Below, piece after piece: positions 34,601 through 44,133 of a stretch of DNA of 64,000 bases (the stretch's first letter is position 1; each line of letters opens with the position of its first letter). The position numbers were made by a program, and so were the translations under genes. The notes beneath the pieces are model-generated. The model was not told where the DNA came from. It worked only from the letters and a program-made list of their open reading frames with translations, and ran no database searches. This DNA comes from Oopsacas minuta (taxonomy: Eukaryota > Porifera > Hexactinellida > Lyssacinosida > Leucopsacidae): NCBI GenBank assembly GCA_024704765.1, contig JAKMXF010000353.1, forward strand, positions 62,001 through 126,000. The letters are read 5' to 3'.

Positions 34601-34953
34601 TTTACCAGATCCTTAACATTCAAACTGTCATCAACAATAATAGTACGAATAGTCATGTCTAATGTCTCCACGCGTAACGGCCTTTTCTTCGTACGATAAT
34701 CGAGAACGGCATTGTTCTCTAACTGATAGAATTCTAGGGCCCGTGCGGATTCCAGCCAGGTCCCGAACCGGGGGTCAAGATCGTCTAACTTCAACAGACC
34801 GTAGTCATTCACGCTATCGCCAGGTTCGACTGAATCTGGGACTTTTTCTCGGATTTGTCGGCACACATCAAATACTGTCATTTGTGTGTCGAATTCTTGT
34901 TTAGTGACCTTGCTGCTACGAGCAATGGTGATTTTGAGCGATAGCTTACCCAT
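22695..34953 (-). CDS. TLN: Talin, complete gene, 27 exons (2539 aa)
   Basis: Coding exons on the minus strand, all joining in phase: 34543-34953, 33963-34277, 33463-33730, 33049-33368, 32686-32916, 32497-32626, 32162-32379, 31657-31980, 31273-31593, 30956-31153, 30609-30837, 30315-30547, 29738-30050, 29174-29464, 28900-29050, 28619-28826, 27634-28083, 27308-27487, 26870-27092, 26485-26690, 25909-26314, 25470-25732, 25121-25363, 24464-24685, 23967-24207, 23510-23775, 22695-23453. The start at 34953 gives MGKLSLKITIARSSK (F0). The FERM head ends with the integrin-binding F3 lobe (RWAASPNSFTLDFGEYHDS, IAGYIDIILKKKK). A short linker and the helical rod follow, and the last exon is the I/LWEQ actin-binding module with a coiled C-terminal helix (KKERELEAARSALQNI). 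The length is almost that of vertebrate talin (about 2540). The tail after the dimerisation helix differs from vertebrates (KHYRRDINPQY). Talin links integrin tails to actin and vinculin. Confidence 0.95.
23799..23960. repeat. (GTTT)n-type simple repeat in a talin intron
   Basis: An imperfect TTTG/GTTT tract fills most of the intron between talin exons 25 and 26. Similar but shorter TTTG tracts lie at about 30575-30600, 33387-33405 and 37264-37311, mostly close to splice donors of minus-strand genes. Confidence 0.7.
24732..24839. mobile_element. MITE family B copy in a talin intron
   Basis: CCAGTAGACAACGCTTAATA on the left and GTCAGCAGAGTCTACTGTG on the right are inverted ends. The internal GGTTAATCGGGTCAC and CAAATTGGCC are shared with the 2385-2470 copy. 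Confidence 0.6.
28854..28898. mobile_element. Very short MITE family C derivative overlapping a talin splice donor
   Basis: ACAGTCGACATAAGCGG and AACAGGAGTTGACTG are the two family ends with almost no interior. The element abuts the donor of talin exon 15 (last exon base 28900), so it supplies part of the 5' end of that intron. Confidence 0.45.
29509..29675. mobile_element. MITE family C copy in a talin intron
   Basis: TACAGTCAACTCCTGTTATA at the left and TTAGATGTGACGGGGAGTTG at the right are the inverted ends. The interior CTCAAGAGACCGTGATAAT and GACGGTTTGTGACCATATTT is shared with the copies at 12254 and 38433. It lies in the intron between exons 13 and 14. Confidence 0.65.
33820..33922. 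mobile_element. Foldback MITE with CCTCGTTAAT ends
   Basis: AACCTCGTTAATATGAAC is answered by GTTCGTATTAAC inside and ATTAACGAGAGAC at the far end. A related, diverged sequence (CAACCTCGTCGGGACC ... ATAATCGAGGTTC) lies at 38707-38820 in a POLR3F intron. It lies in the intron between talin exons 2 and 3. Confidence 0.5.
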
Positions 34954-36333
34954 GGCAACCACGCTCTGGTATTGGAATGTGTATTACACAACTAATTAGC
35001 AACGCAGAATAAATAGCAGTAAATAACAAAATTATTTATATCGAAGACAAGAATTATAACACAGGTATAGCTTAAACTGATAAATCGACAACAATAAACA
35101 AACAGCAAACAAACAATAAACAAACAACAAACAAACAAACAAACAAACAAACAAACAAACAAATAAACGCTAAATAAATAAAGAGTTCAAACATTACGTA
35201 ACGCTACAAGTAGAGGGACGAGGATGGTATGGGGAGTATGACAGCCCAATTCTGTATTAGTAAATTGGAAAAGCTTGATACAATGAGAGGGTCTCAGCAT
35301 TCAGGCAATTTTGCGTTACGTAACGTCTGAAACGGTCATTACACAAACAAACAAACAAGGCAAGTACCTCATTCAAATATAACTGACACAGTAAATAACA
35401 AAAATCAACAACAATCACCAGCTATGAGACTATTTATTATATCATTGACGTCAATAACATCAACAAACAATAAACCAGGAAGTACAAGCTAGGATAAGGT
35501 TATGATAAATCTATGCATCTATAGCATTGCTACTATAAATTGTGTTAACTTTTGTTTATGAAAATATGTTACAAAGTAAACAAATACCCATTTACTGTGA
35601 GGGAGGATTTTGGACCCTTAGACACCAGTAGGGGCCGTGTAAATACTCACACACCATGTTCCCATATGCAAATGTATTACCCAGTTGTCATAGTTGCCTC
35701 TAAGATAAGTGGCCACCCCTGAGGGAGGGGGCGAGTAGACAAGGGTGCAAATATTCGAGGATAGAATTGGACAATAAATCGCATCAAAAAACTGGCTACA
35801 ACATTTACCTATTTTATGAAATATACTGGCTTCTTATATAGAAAATAGTTATGAAAGTCTATGAGAAATATTGCGATGGTTTCTATCAATTCTAATTATG
35901 AACTTTAATTAAAGTATTGAACATTCCTTTCCTTGTTGCCATAGAAGCCAGTGAGGAATGTAGATTAATATAGAGATAGACATAATATTTTGACCAATAA
36001 GATTGCGTTGTTAAACGTTTTGGCCTCTGCTCTGGGGGGAGGTCATAAATATGCCGGGGGAGAGTACAGAGGTCGAATCTACAAGTTTGTGTATTAATAG
36101 TCCTTATAGAGTGCAAACTCCACAAACGGTGAAGCATTTTTCGGAGTCCCTGACACCAGTTTGTGGAGGTACCTGTGGGTCAAGTCAGTGGGTACACAAT
36201 CGATAGACAGATATTCTTGACCCCTGGTGTTACGTTAAAGGACCTGTTACTCTTCCGTAGCTCCAAAAATGAACAGAAATCATAGAAATAAAATATCACA
36301 AATCCACACAAAAATATTTACAAATCAAAAAAT
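34954..36333. other. Spacer upstream of talin with (AAAC)n and a foldback element
   Basis: An (AAAC)n tract runs at about 35094-35165. Inverted ends TTACGTAACGC (35193) and GCGTTACGTAA (about 35313) enclose about 130 bases and look like a small MITE. The talin promoter must be in this stretch; no element can be named. No gene is recognised; a minus-strand ORF at 35892-36137 is unsupported. Confidence 0.45.
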
Positions 36334-37529
36334 TTATAATTTGGTAATTTGTGGTTGACTCAAATTTGAGCTATCCCTCTTGGCATCTGACAACCTTGGC
36401 AACCGAGATGCCATCAAAGTATGTTGATATTCTTCATAAGGATTACCTTGTATACAAATAGCTTGGAACTCTTCCTGCCGGATTGTTTGAGAGGCGAAGT
36501 CGATGTCATTATTCGCGATGGATAAACATGTCAAATTTGGCAGTGTGGATAAATCCGTGTCAATGGATTTCAAGAGATTATTATCCAGACATAACAACTG
36601 TAGATTAATCAACTTCGAAATGGCGGTCGGTAAATGTGTGATTTTATTATTAACAAGCGATAACACCTCCAAACGTGTTAATTTGAATATACACTCAGGA
36701 ATAGCTGTTAACATATTTGAGCCTAGATACAGTCTAGTAACGGAGTAAAGGAATGCAAAATATGTACCGGTATCTATAGCGGTCTCTGTCAATTTATTAT
36801 AAGTCAAATTAAGAGACTCCAATTTTGAGAGCTTCATCAAATCGAATAATTTCGAAAGATTCGCCAATTGGCATTTGGAAATAACTAAAGACTTTAGGCC
36901 GCTTAGAACTCCGATTTCTAACTGCATTTTGGGTAGAGATAAATTGACGTTTACGATCTCCAGGGTGTGAAGGAAACGTTTTAAACTCCAGAGATACGTA
37001 AGTGAGTGTAAATTCGAACTTGTGACACGTACGGATGTACACATCCTGAATTTTGCGGGGAGATATGTTATCTTAACTCTTTGTTTGTCTTGGAGGATTG
37101 TTAATATTTTTTGGTGAGATAATGTGTGTACTGATTCGTCATCTAGTGATAGGATCTGATCTCCTTCAGTGAGACCTGCGATCTGTGAAATACTTCCTCT
37201 TGTTACTTTCTTAAGTACTGATATCAGGATAGTGTCCCCGTCACTGTATTGAGCCTAGGAATAGATAGTTTGTTTGTCTGTTTGTTTGTTTGTTTGTTTG
37301 TTTGTTTGTTTACCTGTATATTTCTGAGTGAGAACCCCCATTTAGCATCACTACTTGCCCCTCTATCTAACTCTACATTCCTAACGCGTAATAACAGTGG
37401 GAGACGTCCATACTCGGGTGGACTAAAGAATGATCGTCTATCTGTCGGGGATAGATGGTTATTAAGATCAAGGATCTGTTTCTTGGAAAATGAATCTGAT
37501 TGTCCAATTTTACCTCGACTGGCTGACAT
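36334..37529 (-). CDS. PDZ domain followed by leucine-rich repeats (378 aa, two exons)
   Basis: Two minus-strand exons, 37314-37529 and 36334-37254, join in phase. The start MSASRGKIGQSDSFSKK is the first ATG after a foldback element. A PDZ domain covers about residues 45-140: LLLRVRNVELDR, KWGFSLRNIQ (G-F-S-L carboxylate loop), ITRGSI-like VTRGSISQIAGLTEGDQILS and ESVHTLSHQKILTILQ. Leucine-rich repeats follow from about 155 to 340 (LESLNLTYNKLTE, SVTRLYLGSNMLTAIP, LEVLSLVNNKITHLP, LQLLCLDNNLLKSI, LTCLSIANNDI). LAP proteins such as Erbin and Scribble have the opposite order (LRR then PDZ). No membrane segment is seen. A polarity or adhesion scaffold role is inference. Confidence 0.75.
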
Positions 37530-37618
37530 AATATATCTAATTATGAATAAGATTCTAAGAACATGCCGAATATAAGCAGCATCCTCGGGAAACCCGTTCT
37601 CTTCAATTCCTGTATATT

Positions 37619-37676
37619 TATACCGGTTATAAGAACATGTATTGCAGCTCCAAAGGGTGTTCTTATAACCGGTATA
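37619..37676. repeat. Perfect 19-bp inverted repeat (foldback MITE)
   Basis: TATACCGGTTATAAGAACA (37619-37637) and TGTTCTTATAACCGGTATA (37658-37676) are exact reverse complements around a 20-base loop. It lies about 90 bases upstream of the PDZ-LRR start codon. The ORF running through it toward 37739 is therefore not taken as coding. Confidence 0.75.
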
Positions 37677-37872
37677 CACATTGTAATCAAATTCGTATAT
37701 TGAGGAACTGGTAAGAGCTACAAACTTGAAACTCGGCAATAGAGTGTCTAATAAAACTTCATCAAATCACTCAAATATTTGTGATATTTCTAAACTCTCA
37801 GTAAAAAGTTGGCAACCGTTGGGTTAAATGGAATGTAAAAAATGGCCTCATAAAATAAAGTATAAAATATAT

Positions 37873-39346
37873 TTAAAACTTCAACCAATCTTTTAAATAC
37901 AGACAACTATTAGGAGAAATATTACCTACATCTTGACACCTATCAATTAGCGAACACATAACACAAGGTGTGAAAGTAATACCAGCTGGTAACTGCTTTG
38001 TCAATTTAATTTCCTTAGCTCGATACTTAAATATCTCTGTTACACTCCCGTTGTCAAGAGGAATAACTAATATATCCAATTCAAGTTTGCCTTCATCATG
38101 TAAAGCTTGTAATACTAAATCAAGCCTTCCCTTGGTAACGCGAAAGGACAATGGAATGTGTGCGGCTTTCATAGCTAAAATATCTTCACTTGAGAAATAT
38201 TTATGTGTATTGTCTTTGAGCTGTCCAAGTAACAGTTTATGCATATGTAGGAATAACACGTCTAGCTCATCCATGGTTAATGGCTTTTCCCGATTAATGA
38301 GAGATGGATCAGGGTCGAAATTTGAAAGTAGGTAGACCTTGGATCGGACCCCTGTGACGTCAGGGAGTTTTATCGATTGTGCTAATCCCTGTTTCTCTAA
38401 ATATTTTAGAATCTTTGTAACCTAAATATAAATACAATCAACTCCTGTTATATCTGAGCTCAAGGGACCGTGATAATTACTTCGATATGCCCAATAGGAT
38501 ATATGTTACTTTGACGGTTTGTGACTGTATTCGACGAAGTAGGCGGCAAAACCTGGGGGGCGATGTCCGATTGGACCAATTATTGGACTCTCTGACACCA
38601 GCTGAAAAGGTGTAGAAATGGCATGACTAGATATCTAGAAATAATGTGGCCAAACAGTGATAAATGCCAAATTTCAACACGATAGCTCTCCCTTTTTAAT
38701 CTCCGTGTACAGCTCAACCTCGTCGGGACCTGTCAAAAGCGTCCGTATAATCTAGGTCCTTATACATAGCAGGATAGGACCGGCGAGACCAGAGGGACAA
38801 GTCTAGATAATCGAGGTTCTTACCTGTACTTGTGGCAGACTCGTTTTCCTTCTTACATCTATACTAACCATCCCTTTACCTTTAACAGATTCTAAAGTCT
38901 TATATACTAACATCTGTTCGACATCTAGTGAACGGAGCTCTGTATTTAGTTCCGCATTCAAGTTTATTATTTCTTTTAATCTGTTTTAACAAGTAAATAA
39001 TAAACTCCAACCCGACAAACTGTTAAAAAGGTGTGAAAATATGATTAATCTTATGATAAATAACAATTGAGTAACAACTAACAAGACAGCTTTACCTGTA
39101 TACCAAAGTTGACCCTTGTTTACAAAGTTCTAGTTTCCCATTCGCTAGTAGTTTATTTATGACTTTCATTCGGATGGTAGGGGCCAGATCTGGTTGATCC
39201 TCTCGTATGTGTCGCTCTGTGATTCCCTTGAGATTCTCGTGACACAATTCTAACACCCTTTTCTCTAGCATGTTTAGAATTTCAGGATTATCTTCTTGGA
39301 TTTCTGAGATTATCTCGTTTTTAAATGATATTTTTGCTACTGCCAT
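37873..39346 (-). CDS. POLR3F: RNA polymerase III subunit RPC6 / C34 (318 aa, three exons)
   Basis: Exons 39096-39346, 38824-38980 and 37873-38421 join in phase. The N-terminal winged helix (LEKRVLELCHENLKGITERH), the second one (RRKTSLPQVQ, VTKILKYLEKQGL) and the C-terminal block match C34 over its full length (human about 316 aa). The C-terminus has four cysteines in CVMCSLIDRC and NSCLYLKDWLKF, matching the Fe-S cluster site of C34. The subunit opens the promoter and contacts TFIIIB during Pol III initiation in the nucleus. The second winged helix is followed by a shorter insertion than usual. Intron 2 carries a family C MITE. Confidence 0.9.
38433..38530. mobile_element. MITE family C fragment in POLR3F intron 2
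   Basis: CAATCAACTCCTGTTATATC, CTCAAGGGACCGTGATAATT and GACGGTTTGTGACTGTATT follow each other in the same order as in the 29509 copy. The right end is missing or strongly diverged. Confidence 0.55.
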
Positions 39347-39871
39347 TCACAGATATATTCTAACTACTGAAGTGAAGCTATATTTGCAATATCAATGATG
39401 GTGGAGTATTCGAATAGGGAATTTCGAAAAAGTTGAGATTTTTCAAAAAATTTGTAATTTGTAAACATTTGAAAAATTATGTCTTACATTATTTACAAAA
39501 AATTTCAAAAATCTCACGTATTTTAATTTTGCTGCGTCATCAACACCTTGTCACTTTTTCAAAAAGAATAATTCACAATTTTTCAGGAACTGGTAAGAGC
39601 TACAAACTTGAAACTGCCACGGAGTGTTGCCAGATTACGAACAAACTATATTACACGTGTATTAATAAGTACCCATAGCAAGCACCTTCAATATTCTCTA
39701 GACGAATATAACAGATTACGAGAAATACATAGTTGTGCGACAATTTCAAAATTGCATACCGTAAATCCATTCCTTGACAACGGACAAACAAACAAACAGA
39801 GAAACAACAATTGAGATTTAATCTAGATCTTGTAAGAAATCCTTTAAGTAAATAAACTTCTAGATAACAAC
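39347..39871. other. Spacer upstream of POLR3F with dispersed repeat
   Basis: 39722-39820 is the reverse complement of 62455-62552 (CAATTTCAAAATTGCATACC, GTAAATCC, TTGACAACGGACAAACAAA). At 39586-39615 a 30-base sequence beginning GGAACTGGTAAGAGCTAC is identical to 37704-37733. No gene is seen. Confidence 0.5.
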
Positions 39872-41359
39872 TTATAGTAAAATTACAAATATTTCAAGAT
39901 CAACCCCATCATCTCTTATAAATTCTTCTTTTAAGATAGGGATATCAGCAATATCTTCACTGCTACCACCTTTCTGCTTTATTTCTATGATACCACTTTT
40001 AGATTCCCACGTGACATTGGGGACGCTAGGGCTAAATATACGAAATATGAATTTGACTTTGACTTTATATAATTCCTGGCGTGGGTAACGAATACTTATT
40101 GAGCCATATTTTGAAACCCTTAAGGTGAAGTTAAACTCATCAACTTGAAATTCCTGCTGCTGGCCATTTTGGAATCGGTAAGAGAAATAATTGTAATAGC
40201 TGGAGGATCTACCATCAACCACCTTCTCAATTCTCCATTCTAATTTAGAGGAATTTGTGATGGAAAATAGCGCAGCTAATTGTCGTTCAATAGTTTCGTT
40301 CTGCTTGTTAATCATTTCGCTCTGTTGCATAACAATCTCTTCCATAGCACTGAGTTTCAATTCTGTGTGTTCAGTCCTCTTCTCCTTCAAATGTTGATTG
40401 AGTTTCTTCCTCTTGATTAGTCCTACTTCACACTTGTACTTTATAAACGGACACTCTACCTTCTTCTCTACACACTCCTCCTCTAGGTGTTGTGCCATGT
40501 CCTCACGATAAGCCACTGTGCCACATTCTAGTTCACATGTCAGTCGTATCTTGGGACACTCTTCTAGATGGTTAGGCATAGCACAAGCTTTGAAATCTTT
40601 CTGGCAATGTTTACATGGTATTTTACGTTGTACACACATTGTATTTACATGTATATCGAGTTCATCACGTGGTAGCTCTATTCCACATCCTAGTTTGCAT
40701 TTCTCTACCACACGACCACAATCTTTCTTTAGGTGTTGTGCCATATCCTCGCGACACATCACTGTGCCACATTTTTGTTCACATGTCATTCGTATTTTCG
40801 GGCATTTTTTGAGGTGGTTAGACATGTCACAAACTCTAAAATCTTTCTTGCAATGCTCACAAGATATTTGACGAAAATTACACTTCTCGCTGACATGTAT
40901 TTTTAGCTCATGACGTGATAACACTATCTTACATTCTAGTTTGCATTTCTCATAAACATGTCTACACACATCAAGATGGTTCTCACATTCTCCTAGTGTT
41001 CCTAGCCATTCACAACCACGCTTTTGTAAGGGACACGAGCATTTGAGAGAGAGGACTGTGTCCCTCACGTGTGTATTAGGACTGGTTTGCTCATAGCTAC
41101 GATACGAGATGTATAATTCTTCATGATTCCTACAACACTCACAAAATTGTTCCCCACTAGTTGATATGCAAGCCTCTCTTAGTATTCCCTTACAACGTTT
41201 ACAAACAAGGAGTGCAATCTCTCTGTGCGTCAATTTTTCAGTTAGAATATCCTTCCTATAACCTCGATATTCTCCTTCCTTTCCTTGGACTCGACACAAA
41301 TCCCTCCCTATTTCGGATACGAGTTGTTTTGTATTCCCTTCAACACGCTTAGTTGCCAT
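39872..41359 (-). CDS. TRAF-like protein 1: degenerate RING, zinc-finger array, MATH subtype B (495 aa)
   Basis: A single exon starts MATKRVEGNTKQLVSEIG. Residues ~50-80 resemble a RING (VCKRCKGILREACISTSGEQ, then FCECC) but the Cys-Gly-His centre is Ser-Gly-Glu. TRAF-type CCHC fingers follow (RGCEWLGTLGECENHLDVC), with two ~80-residue units (CKLGCGIELPRDELDIHV, IPCKHCQKDFKACAMPNH, CGTVAYREDMAQHLEEEC). A linker ending RTEHTELKLSAMEEIVMQQS and a short coiled-coil lead to a MATH-like domain (KLEWRIEKVV ... FIRDDGVDLEIFVILL). TRAF proteins bind receptor tails and signal to NF-kB and JNK; the degenerate RING argues against ligase activity. It is the downstream member of a tandem pair with 41982-43505. 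Confidence 0.8.
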   Translation of the reverse strand: MATKRVEGNTKQLVSEIGRDLCRVQGKEGEYRGYRKDILTEKLTHREIALLVCKRCKGILREACISTSGEQFCECCRNHEELYISYRSYEQTSPNTHVRDTVLSLKCSCPLQKRGCEWLGTLGECENHLDVCRHVYEKCKLECKIVLSRHELKIHVSEKCNFRQISCEHCKKDFRVCDMSNHLKKCPKIRMTCEQKCGTVMCREDMAQHLKKDCGRVVEKCKLGCGIELPRDELDIHVNTMCVQRKIPCKHCQKDFKACAMPNHLEECPKIRLTCELECGTVAYREDMAQHLEEECVEKKVECPFIKYKCEVGLIKRKKLNQHLKEKRTEHTELKLSAMEEIVMQQSEMINKQNETIERQLAALFSITNSSKLEWRIEKVVDGRSSSYYNYFSYRFQNGQQQEFQVDEFNFTLRVSKYGSISIRYPRQELYKVKVKFIFRIFSPSVPNVTWESKSGIIEIKQKGGSSEDIADIPILKEEFIRDDGVDLEIFVILL

Positions 41360-41763
41360 TTCTTACTTTCAATTCACTTTTTTTAACATAAATACATTAT
41401 ACTTAATATACCTCGGGGTATCACATGGAAATAGTAACCAGATACACACGTTAGTGCCTATACTATATATGTTACAACTCTATTTTTACCAATTATTCGT
41501 ACGATAGAGAGCTCTCTAAAATAGGATTAACATAACTTTCGGGGCATAAAGCCAAAAATTCAGTTGTAGCATTTCCCCTTAATGTTATGGTATAGGGCGC
41601 CGAACGCGAACCTTCTAACAGTTTGAACTATCCCCCGGGTTCCGTGCATTGTGTGAAAATTAAATATTCCTTCAGCTTAGTTCTTCATTCTAATTTAGTG
41701 GTATACATTAGCTAAGTACTGAGATGAATCTATCAGAGATGATGGGAATGATCTTGAAATATT
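41360..41763. repeat. Duplicated 5' flank of TRAF-like genes 1 and 2
   Basis: 41360-41763 is nearly identical to 43506-43907 (shared TACCTCGGGGTATCACATGG, CTTTCGGGGCATAAAGCC, TGATGGGAATGATCTTGAAA). Homology stops sharply after CTTGAAATATT. It is the promoter-side part of a segmental duplication that continues into the zinc-finger coding region. The rest of the spacer (41764-41981) holds a GGTGTGAAATATTCATAT repeat and AT-rich sequence. Confidence 0.8.
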
Positions 41764-41981
41764 ATACAGGTGTCTAAAGGTGTGAAATATTCATATAGGT
41801 ACAAGTAGATGTCACTAAGAGTACACATGCCAAATTTGGTGTCTTAATCTCTTAAGGTGTTAATAGTGAGCGAGTACATGTATACTATGTCAACCATTTA
41901 GAACTGAGCCACTGTACTAATAGTGTTTGTTGGTACAATAATAATTATCAATCTAAAATCTACATCGTTACTTGTGCTAAA

Positions 41982-43505
41982 TTATTTACAAAATACAAAT
42001 AATTCGAGTTCGATCTCGTCATCTCTGACAAAATCAGGCTTAACTTCAGATTTGGGGAATCTAACAACTTCCCTTTTGAGTTTAGAACTCTGATAATCTT
42101 TTTTGTTCACCTCTATCATTTCACCTTTAAAATCCTTTGTGCCTTTTGGGTTGCTATGACAAACCAGACGAGCTACGAATTCAGCTATGAAAGGCCATTT
42201 TAGTGAAAAATAACCCCATCCATCCTTAGGGAGGAATAAAATCTGTATTGAATCAGCATCGCAAGAAAACTGAATTTCAAAATTATATCCATCAATTTGA
42301 GATTGTTTTTTAACTGTAGGATGATTGGAACCCAATTTATAACATATGCTGTCTATTCGCCATTCTACTTTAGCAGCTCTAGCGATTGTAAATAAAGTTC
42401 GCTTCAAATCTCCAGCTTCAGTTTCTAACACTTGAACTGTGTGAGTAAGTAGTTTCACTTCATTACTCTGTTGCATAATAATCTCTTCCATAGCACTGAG
42501 TTTCAATTCTGTGTGTTCAGTCCTCTTCTCCTTCAAATGTTGATTGAGTTTCTTCCTCTTGATTAGTCCTACTTCACACTTGTACTTTATAAACGGACAC
42601 TCTACCTTCTTCTCAACACACTCCTCCTCTAGGTGTTGTGCCATGTCCTCACGATAAGCCACTGTGCCACATTCTAGTTCACATGTCAGTCGTATCTTGG
42701 GACACTCTTCTAGATGGTTAGGCATAGCACAAGCTTTGGAATCTTTCTGGCAATGTCTACATGGTATTTTACGTTGTACACACATTGTATTTACATGTAT
42801 ATCGAGTTCATCACGTGGTAGCTCTATTCCACATCCTAGTTTGCATTTCTCTACCACACGACCACAATCTTTCTTTAGGTGTTGTGCCATATCCTCGCGA
42901 CACATCACTGTGCCACATTTTTGTTCACATGTCATTCGTATTTTCGGGCATTTTTTGAGGTGGTTAGACATGTCACAAACTCTGAAACCTTTCTTGCAAT
43001 GCTCACAAGATATTTCACGAAATGTACACTCTTCTCTTATATGTATGGATAGCTCATGACATGGTAACACTATATCACATCCTAGTTTGCATTTCTCATG
43101 AACATGACTACACAAATGAAGATGGTTCTCACATTCTGCCAGAGTTCCTAGCCATTCACAACCACGCTTTTGTAAGGGACATGAGCACTTGAGTGAGTTG
43201 ACAGTGTTCCTCACGTGTATATTCGGACTTATTTGTTCATACCTAGGGTATACGTTGCCAACTTCTTCATGATTCCTACAACACTCACAAAATTGTTCCC
43301 CACTAGTTGATATGCAAGCCTTCCTCATAATTCCCTTACAACGTTTACAAACCAAGAGTGCAATCTCTCTGTGTGTCAATTTTTCAGTTAGAATATCCTT
43401 CCTATAACCTCGGTATTCTCCTACCTTTCCTTGGACTCGACACAAATCCCTCCCTATTTCAGCTACGAGTTGTTTTGTATTCCCTTCAACACGCTTAGTT
43501 GCCAT
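41982..43505 (-). CDS. TRAF-like protein 2: degenerate RING, zinc-finger array, MATH subtype A (507 aa)
   Basis: A single exon, almost identical to gene 1 from the start codon down to the linker EEIIMQQS (zinc-finger region differs at only a few residues). From 42468 downward the two genes no longer resemble each other. The C-terminal domain here is the longer MATH subtype with W-P-F and CH motifs (GYFSLKWPFIAEFVARLVCH, KGEMIEVNKKDYQ, FVRDDEIELELFVFCK), like genes 4 and 5. The RING-like block has the same loss of Cys and His ligands (CKGIMRKACISTSGEQF). This combination shows that the N-terminal cassette and the MATH end have separate histories. Confidence 0.8.
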   Translation of the reverse strand: MATKRVEGNTKQLVAEIGRDLCRVQGKVGEYRGYRKDILTEKLTHREIALLVCKRCKGIMRKACISTSGEQFCECCRNHEEVGNVYPRYEQISPNIHVRNTVNSLKCSCPLQKRGCEWLGTLAECENHLHLCSHVHEKCKLGCDIVLPCHELSIHIREECTFREISCEHCKKGFRVCDMSNHLKKCPKIRMTCEQKCGTVMCREDMAQHLKKDCGRVVEKCKLGCGIELPRDELDIHVNTMCVQRKIPCRHCQKDSKACAMPNHLEECPKIRLTCELECGTVAYREDMAQHLEEECVEKKVECPFIKYKCEVGLIKRKKLNQHLKEKRTEHTELKLSAMEEIIMQQSNEVKLLTHTVQVLETEAGDLKRTLFTIARAAKVEWRIDSICYKLGSNHPTVKKQSQIDGYNFEIQFSCDADSIQILFLPKDGWGYFSLKWPFIAEFVARLVCHSNPKGTKDFKGEMIEVNKKDYQSSKLKREVVRFPKSEVKPDFVRDDEIELELFVFCK

Positions 43506-44133
43506 TTCTTACTTTCGATTCACTTTTTTAACATAAATACATTATACTTAATATACCTCGGGGTATCACATGGAAATAGTAACCAGATACACACGTTAGT
43601 GCCTATACTATATATGTTACAACTCTATTTTTACCAAGTATTCATACGATAGAGAACTCTCTAAATAAGATGATCATAACTTTCGGGGCATAAAGCCAAA
43701 AATTCAGTTGTAGCATTTCCCCTTAATGTTATGGTATAGGGCGCCAGACGCGAACCTTCTAACAGCTTGAACTATCCCCCGAGTTCCGTGCATTGTGTGA
43801 AAACTAAATATTCCCTCGGCGTAATTCTTCATTCTAATTTAGTGGTATACATTGGCTAAGTACTGAGATGAATCTATCAGAGATGATGGGAATGATCTTG
43901 AAATATTTCGTAATCATAAATATACAAATCTGTTTACTAGATAATTGACTATTTGCTCAAAGTATGTATACATGTATATTTGTTAATATAATAAAATCTC
44001 AAATGTATTTTGAGCACATGACGTGGTAACACTAGCTCACAGTCTTGTTATCTACTGTATTATTGAATACCAAGTAATTAACTAACAGCAATATACATAT
44101 GTATTAATAACAGGTAAATAGTAATAAATATGT
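43506..44133. other. Duplicated 5' flank of gene 2, then spacer
   Basis: 43506-43907 is the second copy of the duplicated flank. 43908-44133 is AT-rich, with the remnant TTTTGAGCACATGACGTGGTAACACTA (44010-44036) that matches the finger coding sequence of the family (reverse strand), a scrap of another copy. Confidence 0.5.

Noticed and set aside
37530-37739. N-terminal extension of the PDZ-LRR ORF
   Set aside because: It reads through a perfect 19-bp foldback element and lacks domain content. The ATG at 37529 is preferred.
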